The position numbers were made by a program, and so were the translations under genes. A DNA stretch of 64,000 nucleotides from Methylorubrum thiocyanatum (GTDB taxonomy: Bacteria > Pseudomonadota > Alphaproteobacteria > Rhizobiales > Beijerinckiaceae), in NCBI GenBank assembly GCA_014138645.1, contig JACJIB010000003.1:248001-312000 (forward strand), in the 5' to 3' direction. The notes under the pieces are model-generated. The model did not search any database and was not told the origin of the DNA. It worked only from the letters and a program-made list of their open reading frames with translations. Of the stretch, positions 39,303 to 48,037 are shown one piece after another. Position 1 is the stretch's first letter; the number at the start of each line of letters is the position of its first letter.

Positions 39303-41960
39303 CTTGCCGAGCGCCGCCTGCGCCGCGGCGAGGCGGGCGATCGGCACGCGGAAGGGCGAGCAGGAGACGTAGTCGAGGCCGACTTCCTGGCAGAAGCCGA
39401 TCGAGGCCGGGTCGCCGCCGTGCTCGCCGCAGATGCCGAGCTTGAGCCCGTCGCGGGTCGCACGGCCGCGCTCGGCGCCGATCTTCACCAGCTCGCCCAC
39501 GCCCTCCTGATCGATCGACACGAACGGATCGACCGAAAGGATGCCCTTCTGGGTGTAGGGCCCGAGGAAGGTGGCCGCGTCGTCGCGCGAGATGCCGAGC
39601 GCCGTCTGGGTGAGATCGTTGGTGCCGAAGGAGAAGAACTCCGCGGTCTCGGCGATCTCGCCGGCCTTGAGCGCCGCGCGCGGTAGCTCGATCATCGTGC
39701 CGACCTGATATTCGAGCTTGGCGCCGGTCTCCTCCGTCACGGCCTTGGCCATGGCGTCGATGCGGGCCTTGACGATGTCGAACTCCATCCGCGTGAACAC
39801 CAGAGGCACCATCACCTCCGGGGTCACCGGTGCGCCGGTATCCTTGGCCGCCTGCACCGCCGCCTCGAAGATCGCGCGGGCCTGCATCTCGGCGATCTCG
39901 GGGAAGGCGATGGCCAGCCGGCAGCCGCGGAAGCCGAGCATCGGGTTGTGCTCGGAGAGTTCGCGGATGCGGTTGCGGATCTTATCCTCCGGGATGCCGG
40001 TGGCCGATTGGACCTCGCGGATCTCCTCGTCCGTGTGCGGGAGGAACTCGTGCAGCGGCGGATCGAGCAGGCGGATCGTGACGGGCAGGCCCGACATGAT
40101 CGTGAACAGCTCGACGAAATCCTGACGCTGATAGGGCAGGATCTTCGCGAGCGCCGCGCGGCGCCCTTCCGTGTCGTCGGCGAGGATCATCTCACGCACC
40201 GCGACGATCCGGTCACCCTCGAAGAACATGTGCTCGGTGCGGCACAAGCCGATGCCTTCCGCACCGAACTTGCGGGCGGCGCGGGCATCGGCCGGGGTGT
40301 CGGCGTTGGTGCGCACCTTCATGGTGCGGACCGCATCCGCCCATTCCATCAGCGCGGCGAAGTCGCCCGACAGCTCCGGCTGGAGCATCTTGACCTCGCC
40401 CTCGATCACCTGTCCGGTCGAGCCATCAATGGTGATGACGTCGCCGGCCTTCAGGGTCACGCCACCGACGGTGAGCGTCTGCGCCTTGTAGTCGATCCGG
40501 ATCGAGCCGACGCCGGAGACGCAGGGCTTGCCCATGCCGCGGGCGACCACCGCCGCGTGGCTGGTCATGCCGCCACGGGTGGTGAGGATGCCCTCGGCGG
40601 CGTGCATGCCGTGGATGTCCTCCGGCGAGGTCTCAATGCGCACGAGGATGCAGCGGCGCTCGGCCTTCTTGGCGGCTTCCGCCGCTTCCGAGTTGAACAC
40701 GATCTCGCCCACCGCCGCGCCCGGCGAGGCCGGCAGGCCGCTGGCGATCACCTTGCGCTCGGCATCCGGGTCGATGGTCGGATGCAGGAGCTGGTCGAGC
40801 GCGCCCGGCTCGATGCGCTTGACCGCCTCTTCCTTGGAGATCAGGCCCTCGCCCGCGAGTTCGACGGCGATGCGCAGGGCCGCCTTGGCGGTGCGCTTGC
40901 CGTTGCGGGTCTGGAGCATCCAGAGCTTCCCGCGCTCGATGGTGAACTCCATGTCCTGCATGTCGCGGTAGTGCTTCTCGAGGATCCCGTAGATCCGCGT
41001 CAGCTCGGCGAAGCTCTCAGGCATCGCCTTTTCCATCGACGGCTTGTCGGACTTGGCCTCGATGCGGGCCTTTTCGGTGATGTCCTGCGGCGTGCGGATG
41101 CCCGCCACCACGTCCTCGCCCTGGGCGTTGATGAGGAATTCGCCGTAGAGCGCGCTCTCGCCCGTGGAGGGGTTGCGGGTGAAGGCGACGCCGGTGGCCG
41201 AGGTGTCGCCCATATTGCCGAACACCATGGCCTGGACGTTGACGGCCGTGCCCCAGCTCTCGGGGATGTTGTTCAGCTCGCGGTACTTCTTGGCCCGCGG
41301 GATCATCCAGGAATCGAACACGGCGCCGATCGCGCCCCAGAGCTGGTCCTCGGGCTTCTGCGGGAAGTCCGAGCCGTGCTCGTCGCGGACGATCTTCTTG
41401 TAGACGCCGATGAGGTGCTTCCAGTCGTCGGCCTTCAGCTCGGTGTCGAGGTTGAGGCCCTTCTCCTCCTTGTAGTGCTCCAGCGCCTCCTCGAAGGCAT
41501 GGTGCTCCACGCCGAGCACGACGTTCGAGTACATCGTGATGAAGCGGCGGTAGGAGTCGTAGGCGAAGCGCTCGTCGTCGGCGTCCTTGGCCAGGGCCTC
41601 GACGGTGGTGTCGTTCAGGCCGAGGTTGAGCACCGTGTCCATCATGCCCGGCATGGAGGCGCGGGCACCGGAGCGGACCGAGACGAGCAGCGGCTTGTCG
41701 GCATCGCCGAAGCGGCGGCCGGTGAGCCTTCCGACGGTGTCGAGCGCCGCGTTCACAGCGTCCTTCAGCTCCGCCGGATAGGTCTCGCCGTGCTCGTAAT
41801 AGCAGGTGCAGACTTCCGTGGTGATGGTGAAGCCGGGTGGCACCGGAAGGCCGAGGTTCGACATCTCGGCGAGGTTGGCCCCCTTGCCGCCGAGGAGGTT
41901 GCGCATCGACGCCTCGCCCTCGGCCTTGCCGTCACCGAAGGAATAGACCCATTTCGTCAT
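39294..41960 (-). CDS. ppdK: Pyruvate, phosphate dikinase
   Basis: PPDK interconverts pyruvate, ATP and phosphate with PEP, AMP and PPi. In a serine-cycle methylotroph it would balance the PEP and pyruvate pools. The 888-residue protein has the N-terminal ATP-grasp domain (MRNLLGGKGANLAEM; VSVRSGARASMPGMMDTVL) and the phosphohistidine domain (GGMTSHAAVVARGMGKPCVS). The C-terminal TIM barrel has GIGLCRTEHMFF, MVPLVFTRMEFD, FSFGTNDLTQ and the catalytic Cys in GICGEHGGDP. The start MTKWVYSFGDGKAEGEAS at 41960 has GGAGAG upstream. Monocistronic with palindromes on both flanks. Confidence 0.96.
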   Translation of the reverse strand: MTKWVYSFGDGKAEGEASMRNLLGGKGANLAEMSNLGLPVPPGFTITTEVCTCYYEHGETYPAELKDAVNAALDTVGRLTGRRFGDADKPLLVSVRSGARASMPGMMDTVLNLGLNDTTVEALAKDADDERFAYDSYRRFITMYSNVVLGVEHHAFEEALEHYKEEKGLNLDTELKADDWKHLIGVYKKIVRDEHGSDFPQKPEDQLWGAIGAVFDSWMIPRAKKYRELNNIPESWGTAVNVQAMVFGNMGDTSATGVAFTRNPSTGESALYGEFLINAQGEDVVAGIRTPQDITEKARIEAKSDKPSMEKAMPESFAELTRIYGILEKHYRDMQDMEFTIERGKLWMLQTRNGKRTAKAALRIAVELAGEGLISKEEAVKRIEPGALDQLLHPTIDPDAERKVIASGLPASPGAAVGEIVFNSEAAEAAKKAERRCILVRIETSPEDIHGMHAAEGILTTRGGMTSHAAVVARGMGKPCVSGVGSIRIDYKAQTLTVGGVTLKAGDVITIDGSTGQVIEGEVKMLQPELSGDFAALMEWADAVRTMKVRTNADTPADARAARKFGAEGIGLCRTEHMFFEGDRIVAVREMILADDTEGRRAALAKILPYQRQDFVELFTIMSGLPVTIRLLDPPLHEFLPHTDEEIREVQSATGIPEDKIRNRIRELSEHNPMLGFRGCRLAIAFPEIAEMQARAIFEAAVQAAKDTGAPVTPEVMVPLVFTRMEFDIVKARIDAMAKAVTEETGAKLEYQVGTMIELPRAALKAGEIAETAEFFSFGTNDLTQTALGISRDDAATFLGPYTQKGILSVDPFVSIDQEGVGELVKIGAERGRATRDGLKLGICGEHGGDPASIGFCQEVGLDYVSCSPFRVPIARLAAAQAALGKDA

Positions 41961-42051
41961 CAGTCTCTCCGCTGGACGGATATGGCGACTTGAAGCGCCG
42001 CTCACGCGGGCGTGGCGCATCTCATGTCGCAGTGCAAGGATAAGCTTCGTC

Positions 42052-42072
42052 TCACTCCACGATGAGGAGTGA
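42052..42072. promoter_or_regulatory. Inverted repeat upstream of ppdK
   Basis: TCACTCC (42052-42058) and GGAGTGA (42066-42072) form a perfect 7-base inverted repeat with a 7-base spacer, about 95 bases before the ppdK start. Its size and place fit a regulator binding site; no regulator is identified. Confidence 0.45.
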
Positions 42073-42237
42073 CGATATGATAGCTCTGTCAGAGCCTAGA
42101 GCGCTCGCCGCAAAAAGGGGAGTGCGCCCCGGCGCAGACGGGCGCGGGACGGCGAGATTGCACTGCGAAAACCGGATCCCGGCCCATCGCCGGACTTCTG
42201 AACCGCGGCCGCTCGCGATCGCTCCGCGCGGCCCCCG

Positions 42238-42390
42238 TCAGGAGAAGTGCCGCAGAACGCCCAGGCCGATCAGACCGACGACGATCAGGTAGATCGCCAC
42301 GATGTAGTTCAGCAGCCGCGGCGCGATCAGGATCAGGATGCCCGCCAGGATCGCGACGATCGGCTGGAGGTGCGAGAGGGTGATGGTCAT
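42238..42390 (-). CDS. DUF3096 small membrane protein
   Basis: The 50-residue protein MTITLSHLQPIVAILAGILI... has two hydrophobic segments joined at APRLLNY, which is the DUF3096 pattern (LQPIxAxIAGILILxxPRLLNYIVAIYLI). Widespread in proteobacteria with unknown function, often stress-linked. It lies downstream of the L,D-transpeptidase on the same strand, but a 26-base perfect palindrome separates them. Confidence 0.8.
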   Translation of the reverse strand: MTITLSHLQPIVAILAGILILIAPRLLNYIVAIYLIVVGLIGLGVLRHFS

Positions 42391-42410
42391 GGACGGGTGT
42401 TCGGAGGCGC

Positions 42411-42436
42411 TCCCGCGGTCAAGCTTGACCGCGGGA
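42411..42436. terminator. 26-base perfect palindrome between L,D-transpeptidase and DUF3096 genes
   Basis: TCCCGCGGTCAAG followed by its exact reverse complement CTTGACCGCGGGA. It lies 61 bases after the L,D-transpeptidase stop and 21 bases before the DUF3096 start. It could be a terminator or an operator for DUF3096. Confidence 0.6.
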
Positions 42437-42497
42437 TGAGGACGCACGACGCGGCCCAAAGGTTCCCGGACGGACGCTTCCGAGCATCTTTGGCCGG

Positions 42498-43193
42498 TCA
42501 GACGCGGTACTTGCCGTTGCGCTTGACCACGACGCGGGCGCCGACGGGGACGCGCTCGTAGAGATCGACGATGTCCTCGTTGAGCATGCGCACGCAGCCC
42601 GAGGACATCTGCTCGCCGATGCTCCAGGGCTCGTTGGTGCCGTGGATGCGAAACAGCGTGTCGCGGTTGCCATTGTAGAGGTAGAGCGCGCGCGCCCCGA
42701 GCGGGTTGTCGATGCCGCCCTTGCGCGAGCGCTCGATGCCCGGATTGAGCGAGACCATCGTCGTGGTCGGGCTCCAATCCGGCCACACGCCCTTGCGGCC
42801 GACCCGTGCGTCGCCCTTCCACGAGAACCCGGCCTTGCCGACGCCGACCCCGTATTGCAGCGCGGTACCGCCCTCCTGCACGAGGGCGAGCTGGCGCTTG
42901 TCGATGTCGACGACGATCGTGCCCGGCGCCTCGGGGCCGCTATAGGCGACCTCCTGACGGCGATATTTCGGGTCGATGCGCGACCGGTCGACGAGCGGCA
43001 CGTCGAACGGCTTGTCCGGCATCGTGCCGATATACCAAGCCGCATCATCGTCACCGCCGGCCATCGGACCAGGCTTCGAGGTCTTGCAGGCCGCGAGCGG
43101 GACAAGGCAGAGCGCGGCGAGCATCACCCGGCGAGCGGCCATGCGGGGAGCGTTCTTCGGGGCAAACTTCTGGGCGGTCCTGGGGGCTGCCAT
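42498..43193 (-). CDS. L,D-transpeptidase lipoprotein (YkuD domain)
   Basis: Counting from MAAPRTAQKF at 43193 (GGAG five bases upstream) the protein has 231 residues. A basic region and hydrophobic stretch lead to the lipobox LAAC (VMLAALCLVPLAACKTS), so it is probably outer-membrane or inner-membrane anchored and matured by the Lgt encoded at 33 kb. The YkuD domain has RIHGTNEPWSIGEQ and catalytic Cys200 in SSGCVRMLNEDIVDLYE. A longer form starting at 43241 is possible. It is the paralogue of the gene at 28.1 kb; both act in peptidoglycan cross-linking. Confidence 0.9.
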   Translation of the reverse strand: MAAPRTAQKFAPKNAPRMAARRVMLAALCLVPLAACKTSKPGPMAGGDDDAAWYIGTMPDKPFDVPLVDRSRIDPKYRRQEVAYSGPEAPGTIVVDIDKRQLALVQEGGTALQYGVGVGKAGFSWKGDARVGRKGVWPDWSPTTTMVSLNPGIERSRKGGIDNPLGARALYLYNGNRDTLFRIHGTNEPWSIGEQMSSGCVRMLNEDIVDLYERVPVGARVVVKRNGKYRV

Positions 43194-43392
43194 GGCGGCT
43201 CCTGTCGTCGCCGCCCGGGGCGGGTTGGCGTTACAAGTCATGGCCCATGACTACCCGCCCTTGCCCGGATCGGGTGTGACTTCGAGGCCGCATCGGGCGA
43301 GGAACGTTGCCGTGAGGTCGCCTCGTCGGAAGCACGGGGAGCGTTATCTGCGGCGCAAAATCGCGTGAGCGGCACGGACGAAGGAGAGACGG

Positions 43393-43836
43393 ATGCCCGA
43401 GACCGAGACCCAGCTCGTCGAGGCGACGGGCGCCGACATCGCCGCGCTCGCGCCAGCGATCCATCTCGATCACTGCGTCATCCACGTCTCCGACTGGGAC
43501 CGCGCGACTGCCTTCTACCGCGACGTGCTGCGGGCCGAGGTGATCCCCTTCGGCAAGGGCGTGGTGTTCCGCTTCGGTGGGGTGCAGCTCAACGTGCACG
43601 GTCCCGGCCAGATCGGATCGCCGCGGGCGCGGGAGCCGGTCATGCCCGGCGGCAGCGACCTGTGCTTCCGATGGTCGGGCTCGATCGAGGAGGCGATCGC
43701 CCATCTCACCGCCCACGGCGTCCCGGTCGAACTGGGTCCGGTGGAGCGGAACGGGGCGGCGGGACAGGGCGTGAGCGTCTATTTCCGCGATCCCGACGGC
43801 TCGCTGATGGAGTTCATCACCTATCCGACCCCGTGA
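43393..43836 (+). CDS. VOC family (glyoxalase/bleomycin-resistance fold) protein
   Basis: The 147-residue protein has the paired beta-alpha-beta-beta-beta fold: LDHCVIHVSDWDRATAFYRDV with the first metal His (about residue 28), VQLNVHGPG with a second, and a C-terminal VYFRDPDGSLMEFITYP with the metal Glu near 142. Related proteins are dioxygenases, lyases or thiol transferases; the substrate cannot be told. GGAGAGACGG precedes the ATG. It stands alone. Confidence 0.85.
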   Translation: MPETETQLVEATGADIAALAPAIHLDHCVIHVSDWDRATAFYRDVLRAEVIPFGKGVVFRFGGVQLNVHGPGQIGSPRAREPVMPGGSDLCFRWSGSIEEAIAHLTAHGVPVELGPVERNGAAGQGVSVYFRDPDGSLMEFITYPTP

Positions 43837-43954
43837 CGCCGCCTCCATGACTTCGACATCGTGACGCGCCGGCCGCAGGGCCGGGCCCGCAACCGGGCGC
43901 CGCGATCGGCGGTTACTCGGACATGCACCCCGCAGATCGGAGAAGGAGCAAGCA

Positions 43955-44215
43955 ATGAAGGGCTTGACGATTGCGACGGCGGCCCTGGCTGTTGCGACCC
44001 TCTCGGCCGGCCCAGCCGCAGCCTTCGGCGCGGGCGGCGGGTCTTCGGGCGAGGGCGACGGGTACCTGCGGCAGGATCTGCAGAATCCCGGCTACATCGA
44101 GCCGAGCCCCTATGCCTACCGCAACGGTTACCGACCGAACGATCCGGGCGCCGAATACGAAGCCCGGCGGCGCGGCTATCCGATCTACGGCCAGTGGGGC
44201 TGGAAGTACCGCTAG
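43955..44215 (+). CDS. Small secreted protein, unknown
   Basis: The 86-residue product has a signal peptide (about 1-23, LSAGPAAAFG) and a mature part rich in Gly, Tyr and Arg (GYLRQDLQNPGYIEPSPYAY; EARRRGYPIYGQWGWKYR). It has a good GGAG site. Similar small Tyr/Gly-rich exported proteins are common in Methylobacterium; no function is known. Confidence 0.7.
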   Translation: MKGLTIATAALAVATLSAGPAAAFGAGGGSSGEGDGYLRQDLQNPGYIEPSPYAYRNGYRPNDPGAEYEARRRGYPIYGQWGWKYR

Positions 44216-44262
44216 GCAGCGGGGCCGCGCGCGGGGAGCGCTCGCGGGCGCAGCACCAGGGC

Positions 44263-44712
44263 TCAGGCGTTGCCGACGCGCTCGGCGAGCCGCTGGTTGG
44301 TCTGTTCGAGACGCACGGCGAGTTCGCGCATGACGGCGATGCTGATCTGCGGGAACTGCGCCAGTAGCTCGATGAAGACGTCCCGGTCGATCCGCAGGGC
44401 CGTCGTCGCCGTATCGGCGATCACGGTCGCGGAGCGCGGCTGATCGGCCAGGATGCCCATCTCGCCGACGAGGGCATTGGGACCGAGCAGCGCGAGGCGC
44501 ACGGGGCCGAACGGTCCGTCGATGGAAACCGCTGCGGAACCTTCAAGGATGAGATAGGCCGCGTCCGCTGCCTCGCCGCGGGCGAAGAAGGCTTGGCCCG
44601 CCTCGAAATGCACGCGCTCGCTGGTGAAGGCCAGGAGCTTGAGCCGCGACGGCTCCACCTCGCGGAACAACGGCACCTGCCGCAGGGACATCACCTCGGT
44701 GTCGAGGGTCAT
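44263..44712 (-). CDS. Stand-alone cyclic nucleotide-binding domain protein
   Basis: The 149-residue protein consists of one cNMP/Crp-type beta-barrel: VPLFREVEPSRLKLLAF, FFARGEAADAAYLILEGSAA, the phosphate-binding-cassette region NALVGEMGILADQPRSATVI, then a C-terminal helix. The cassette retains GE...R-S-A as in cAMP-binding members. There is no DNA-binding helix-turn-helix, so it is a ligand sensor or scaffold, not a complete Crp. Confidence 0.85.
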   Translation of the reverse strand: MTLDTEVMSLRQVPLFREVEPSRLKLLAFTSERVHFEAGQAFFARGEAADAAYLILEGSAAVSIDGPFGPVRLALLGPNALVGEMGILADQPRSATVIADTATTALRIDRDVFIELLAQFPQISIAVMRELAVRLEQTNQRLAERVGNA

Positions 44713-44885
44713 GGACTCACTCCGATGCGCCTCCAGGGCGGCCGGCGAAAGGCCCGCGGGTAGACGCAGGCGCGGGCCGTGTCAAAGCGGCGAGGCCATC
44801 GCGCCTCTGGAGAGCGAACGGGCGGCTTCCGCCGAACCATCCCAAAGTCGGGGACGCCCGGACAGCGGCATCATAATGCCGTCGG

Positions 44886-45134
44886 TCAGCCGTCGCGGTC
44901 GGTCGACAATCCGACTTCACCGGGGCCGGGCGGGTTGCGCTTGAGGCTGGCGTTCGGCTGCGGCGAGTCGATCGGCTCCTCGTTCGTGGTGGGCGTCAGG
45001 CTGTCCTCCGGAGCCGGCATCGCCGGAAGCGGCGTGCGATTGGGTTCGGGCAGGCCGGTGCCGCCTGACACCCCAGTCGGGGGGCCGCCGGCCTTGGCGA
45101 TAAGCGAAGCCTTCACCATGTATCGGTTCGTCAT
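44886..45134 (-). CDS. Small proline-rich protein, unknown
   Basis: The 82-residue product is hydrophilic and Pro/Gly/Thr-rich (GGPPTGVSGGTGLPEPNRTP and on) with no membrane segment. AAGGAG lies at good distance before the ATG, which is the main reason to call it. No family is recognised; it looks intrinsically disordered. Confidence 0.55.
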   Translation of the reverse strand: MTNRYMVKASLIAKAGGPPTGVSGGTGLPEPNRTPLPAMPAPEDSLTPTTNEEPIDSPQPNASLKRNPPGPGEVGLSTDRDG

Positions 45135-45276
45135 TCTGGCTCCTTACGGCTGTCGGCGGGGATGTGGACGGGCCTGTGGAGACCTGTTCACAACTCCGCG
45201 CGACGCGCGGTCATGAGCAGCGCTAACGTTTGGATGAAACAGCGGTTTCCCCGAGCTCGGCCGTCGATACAGCCAA

Positions 45277-45301
45277 GGAACAATCGAAAGGGATGATGGT
45301 T
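45277..45301 (+). promoter_or_regulatory. EcfG-type promoter of the KGG-domain gene
   Basis: GGAAC (45277-45281), 17 bases, then GTT (45299-45301). This matches the general stress sigma factor EcfG pattern (GGAAC-N16-17-cGTT), with G in place of the less conserved first base of the -10. It lies 36 bases before the ATG. Confidence 0.78.
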
Positions 45302-45337
45302 GAGGAAGGTGTGAAGAGTTAGCCTGAGGAGGCGCTG

Positions 45338-45526
45338 ATGGCATCTGGTAATTCCACCTCGAAGCGAGGTTTCGCTTCCATGAATATCGAGCGGCAGCGC
45401 GAGATCGCCAGTAAGGGCGGTCGTTCGGTGCCGGCCGAGAAGCGGTCGTTCTCGCAGGATCGTGAGTTGGCGTCGTCCGCCGGCCGCAAGGGCGGCCAGT
45501 CGACGGGCCGCACCGGCGAGGCTTAA
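45338..45526 (+). CDS. KGG-domain general stress protein (con-10-like)
   Basis: The 62-residue hydrophilic protein carries the stress-induced KGG repeats: KRGFASMNIERQREIASKGG and a second degenerate unit ending SAGRKGGQSTG. Such proteins (Pfam KGG; con-10 of Neurospora, GsiB-like) accumulate under desiccation, osmotic or general stress. A GAGGAGG site lies 6 bases before the ATG. An EcfG promoter upstream and a terminator downstream define a complete unit. Confidence 0.88.
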   Translation: MASGNSTSKRGFASMNIERQREIASKGGRSVPAEKRSFSQDRELASSAGRKGGQSTGRTGEA

Positions 45527-45607
45527 TTCGGCCGAGGCGGATCCGGGCGTGACGTGCACGTCCGACCGCCTGGCCCTTTCGAAATCAAGAATTATATTTC
45601 AATCTAC

Positions 45608-45636
45608 GGACGCTATGGGCGTCTGTTTCTTTTTTC
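45608..45636 (+). terminator. Terminator of the KGG-domain gene
   Basis: GACGC (45609-45613) and GCGTC (45619-45623) with a 5-base loop, followed by a T-rich tract TGTTTCTTTTTT on the plus strand. It is 80 bases after the stop. Confidence 0.7.
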
Positions 45637-45646
45637 GCTCGTGGGG

Positions 45647-46120
45647 TCAGCTTGACGCGTCGGTGCGGGCCAGTTCGCGCCATTTGACGACGAGTTCCTC
45701 GAACGTCTCCAGTTCGGCCTCATCGAGACGGCCCAAGGTCCGCGCGACATAGGCGGCCTGCGCCGCGATGCCACGCTCGGCGACCGCTGCCCCGGCCGGT
45801 GTCAGATGGAGCGCGTGGGAGCGGCGATCGCCGGGGATCGGCCGGCGCTCGACCAGTCCGGCATCGACGAGCCGGTCGATCAGCCCCGAAACATTGCCCT
45901 TCGTCACGTAGAGCCGGGCGGCGAGTTCCTGCTGTGTCAGTCCCTCGCGCTCACTCAACGTCGACAGCACATCGAACTGCGGAATCGACAGGCCGAGGTC
46001 CCGCAGTTCAGCGGCCACCGCGGCGGTGACGCGCCGGCTAAGGCGGATGAACCGAAACCAGACCCGCAGCGGATCGACGGCCTCGGCGTTCGAAGCGGGG
46101 CGGGCTTGACGCTCGGACAT
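45647..46120 (-). CDS. MarR family transcriptional regulator
   Basis: The 157-residue winged-helix protein has AELRDLGLSIPQFDVLSTLS (helix before the HTH), LTQQELAARLYVTKGNVSGL (recognition helix) and the wing VERRPIPGDRRSHALHLT. MarR proteins usually repress a divergent or adjacent gene and respond to small phenolic or oxidant ligands. The start MSERQARPASN at 46120 is chosen; a 40-codon extension overlaps the divergent gene. It is divergent from the DUF1499 gene, the likely target. Confidence 0.88.
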   Translation of the reverse strand: MSERQARPASNAEAVDPLRVWFRFIRLSRRVTAAVAAELRDLGLSIPQFDVLSTLSEREGLTQQELAARLYVTKGNVSGLIDRLVDAGLVERRPIPGDRRSHALHLTPAGAAVAERGIAAQAAYVARTLGRLDEAELETFEELVVKWRELARTDASS

Positions 46121-46238
46121 GTCCGTCCAGCTTGTAGCAGAGGGCGGGGCGCCGGGCAGCCGAGTGGCGCACGTCACCCCCAGCCTGTAGACTGGCCAGC
46201 GGATTTTCCTTCCCCCACACCTTCCATTTTCCGGGACC

Positions 46239-47018
46239 ATGCGTCGTCAGCTTCTCGATGAACCGGTGACGCGGGCCGGCCGCTACGCGCGGACCCTGGC
46301 CCTGTTCTCCCTGATCGTGACCGCCATGGCCGTTCTTATCGTGCGCAGCCCGTCGGCCGAGCCGGCGCCGGCCCTGGCGGTACTGGGCAGCGGGATCGCC
46401 CTTTCCGTGATTGCCGTCGCCTTCGCGCTGTTCGCGATGGCGCGGGTGTGGCGCGAGGGCGCGGGCGGTCTCGGAGCGGCGATCGGCGGCCTCTTTCTGG
46501 CGAGCCTCGTCCTGGCCTATCCGGCCTATGCCGCGCTCAAGGGCGTGCGCCTTCCGGCGCTCACCGACGTGACGACGGATATCGAGCGCCCGCCCGCCTT
46601 CTCGCGCTCGCGCCTCGCCTTCGCCGCCCGCGACGGCCGCTATCCGCCCGAGCCCGGACCGGCGACGCGCGAGGCGCAGCGCGCGGCCTATCCGCAGATC
46701 GCGCCTCTCACCCTCGACGTGGAAGCCGACGAGGCGTTCGAGTTGGCGCGCAAGGCCGCCGTGAACCGCAAATGGCAGATCGTCGAGGCGATCCGGCCCG
46801 GCGGACGGATCGGCAACGGCCGGATCGAGGCGGTGGCCCATACCCGGATCCTGAACCTGCCGGCCGACATCACCGTGCGGGTCCATCCGCGTGCCGATGG
46901 CGCACGCATCGACGTCCGCTCCGCCTCCCGGATCGGCGACCGCGATTTCGGCGACAATGCTGACCGGATCCGCTCCTATCTCGACGAGGTCGCCAACCTC
47001 GCCATCGCCCTCAAGTAG
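46239..47018 (+). CDS. DUF1499 membrane protein
   Basis: The 259-residue protein has three hydrophobic segments in the first 110 residues (TLALFSLIVTAMAVLIVRSP; VLGSGIALSVIAVAFALFAM; GGLFLASLVLAYPAYAAL). A soluble DUF1499 domain (about 115-259) follows: FSRSRLAFAARDGRYP, RKWQIVEAIRPGGRIGNGRI, ARIDVRSASRIGDRDFGDNA. The latter is the family signature. The function is unknown. It is divergent from the MarR gene. Confidence 0.85.
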   Translation: MRRQLLDEPVTRAGRYARTLALFSLIVTAMAVLIVRSPSAEPAPALAVLGSGIALSVIAVAFALFAMARVWREGAGGLGAAIGGLFLASLVLAYPAYAALKGVRLPALTDVTTDIERPPAFSRSRLAFAARDGRYPPEPGPATREAQRAAYPQIAPLTLDVEADEAFELARKAAVNRKWQIVEAIRPGGRIGNGRIEAVAHTRILNLPADITVRVHPRADGARIDVRSASRIGDRDFGDNADRIRSYLDEVANLAIALK

Positions 47019-47030
47019 CGCGCCGGCCAT

Positions 47031-47963
47031 TCAGGCGGGCCGAAACGTCCCGCCGAGAAGGGGCGGCCCGTCGGTGACGGCGAGGCCTCGCTCCACCAGA
47101 TCTTCCAGATGGGCGAAGACGGAGAGGGCGGCCGCGCCGAGGAGGTGGGGCGCGAGGCCCTGGTAGACGGTGCGGACGATGGCCGCGATGTCGTGGTCGC
47201 CCGCGGCGAGCCGGGCGCGGATCGCCGCCTCGCGCTGGCGTCGATGGGCGGCCAGACCGCGCACGAAGCGGCGCGGATCGCGCACGGGCCCGCCATGACC
47301 CGGCCAGTACAGCGTCTCGCCGCGCTCGCGCAGGCGGTCCAGGGACTCCATGTAGGCCCGCATCGACCCGTCGGGCGGTGCGACGATGGAGGTCGACCAC
47401 CCCATCACGTGATCGCCAGAGAACAGCACGTTCTCCTCCGGCAGGGCGAAAGCGAGATGGTTCATGGTGTGGCCCGGCGTCGCCACGGCGGTGAGCGTCC
47501 AGCCGTCGCCATCCAGACTTTCCCCGTCAGCCAGTTCCCGGTCGGGCCGGTGCTCGCGGTCGGCGCTGGCATCCAGAGCCGGCAATTCGTTCTCGGCCAG
47601 TTGCCGCGCGGCCCGGTGCGGGCCGCATCCGACGATCGGCGCGCCCGTGCGCGCCTGGAGGAGGCGCGCCCCCGGCGAATGATCGCGATGAGTATGGGTG
47701 ACGACGATGGCCGCGACCCGCTCGCCGGCGAGCGAGGCGAGCAGCCCCTCGATATGCCCGGCGTCGTCCGGCCCCGGATCGATCACCGCGACCCGGCCGT
47801 GGCCGACGATGTAGCTGCAGGTTCCGCTCGCGGTGAAGGGGCCGCCATTGGGGCAGATCCGTCTCCGCACCAGCGGGCTCAGCGCTTCCGTCTGCCCTGA
47901 GACGGGCAGGGCGCTCTCGAAGCCGGGCGCGGGGCCTTGCGTGTCCGCGGACGATTCACTCAT
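47031..47963 (-). CDS. Metallo-beta-lactamase fold hydrolase (LACTB2/glyoxalase II-like)
   Basis: The 310-residue protein has the dinuclear metal motif THTHRDHSPGARLL (HxHxDH), the second His in TPGHTMNHLAF, the bridging Asp in LFSGDHVMGWST and the last His in YWPGHGGPV. A winged-helix-like C-terminal extension (HLEDLVERGLAVTDGPPLLG) is as in LACTB2-type enzymes. Members hydrolyse thioesters or RNA; the substrate is open. The start MSESSADTQGPAPG is at 47963. It lies 12 bases from the convergent DUF1499 gene. Confidence 0.88.
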   Translation of the reverse strand: MSESSADTQGPAPGFESALPVSGQTEALSPLVRRRICPNGGPFTASGTCSYIVGHGRVAVIDPGPDDAGHIEGLLASLAGERVAAIVVTHTHRDHSPGARLLQARTGAPIVGCGPHRAARQLAENELPALDASADREHRPDRELADGESLDGDGWTLTAVATPGHTMNHLAFALPEENVLFSGDHVMGWSTSIVAPPDGSMRAYMESLDRLRERGETLYWPGHGGPVRDPRRFVRGLAAHRRQREAAIRARLAAGDHDIAAIVRTVYQGLAPHLLGAAALSVFAHLEDLVERGLAVTDGPPLLGGTFRPA

Positions 47964-48037
47964 GGCAACGGCTTCAAACGACGACGGGGCCGCCCGCCTA
48001 CGACAGGCCGGCGCGTTCGCCAACTCGCCCGGAGCGC

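Noticed and set aside
39948..41993. 681-codon plus-strand frame opposite ppdK
   Set aside because: It is a codon-bias shadow of ppdK; composition (His/Arg/Asp-rich, no domains) is that of an antisense frame.
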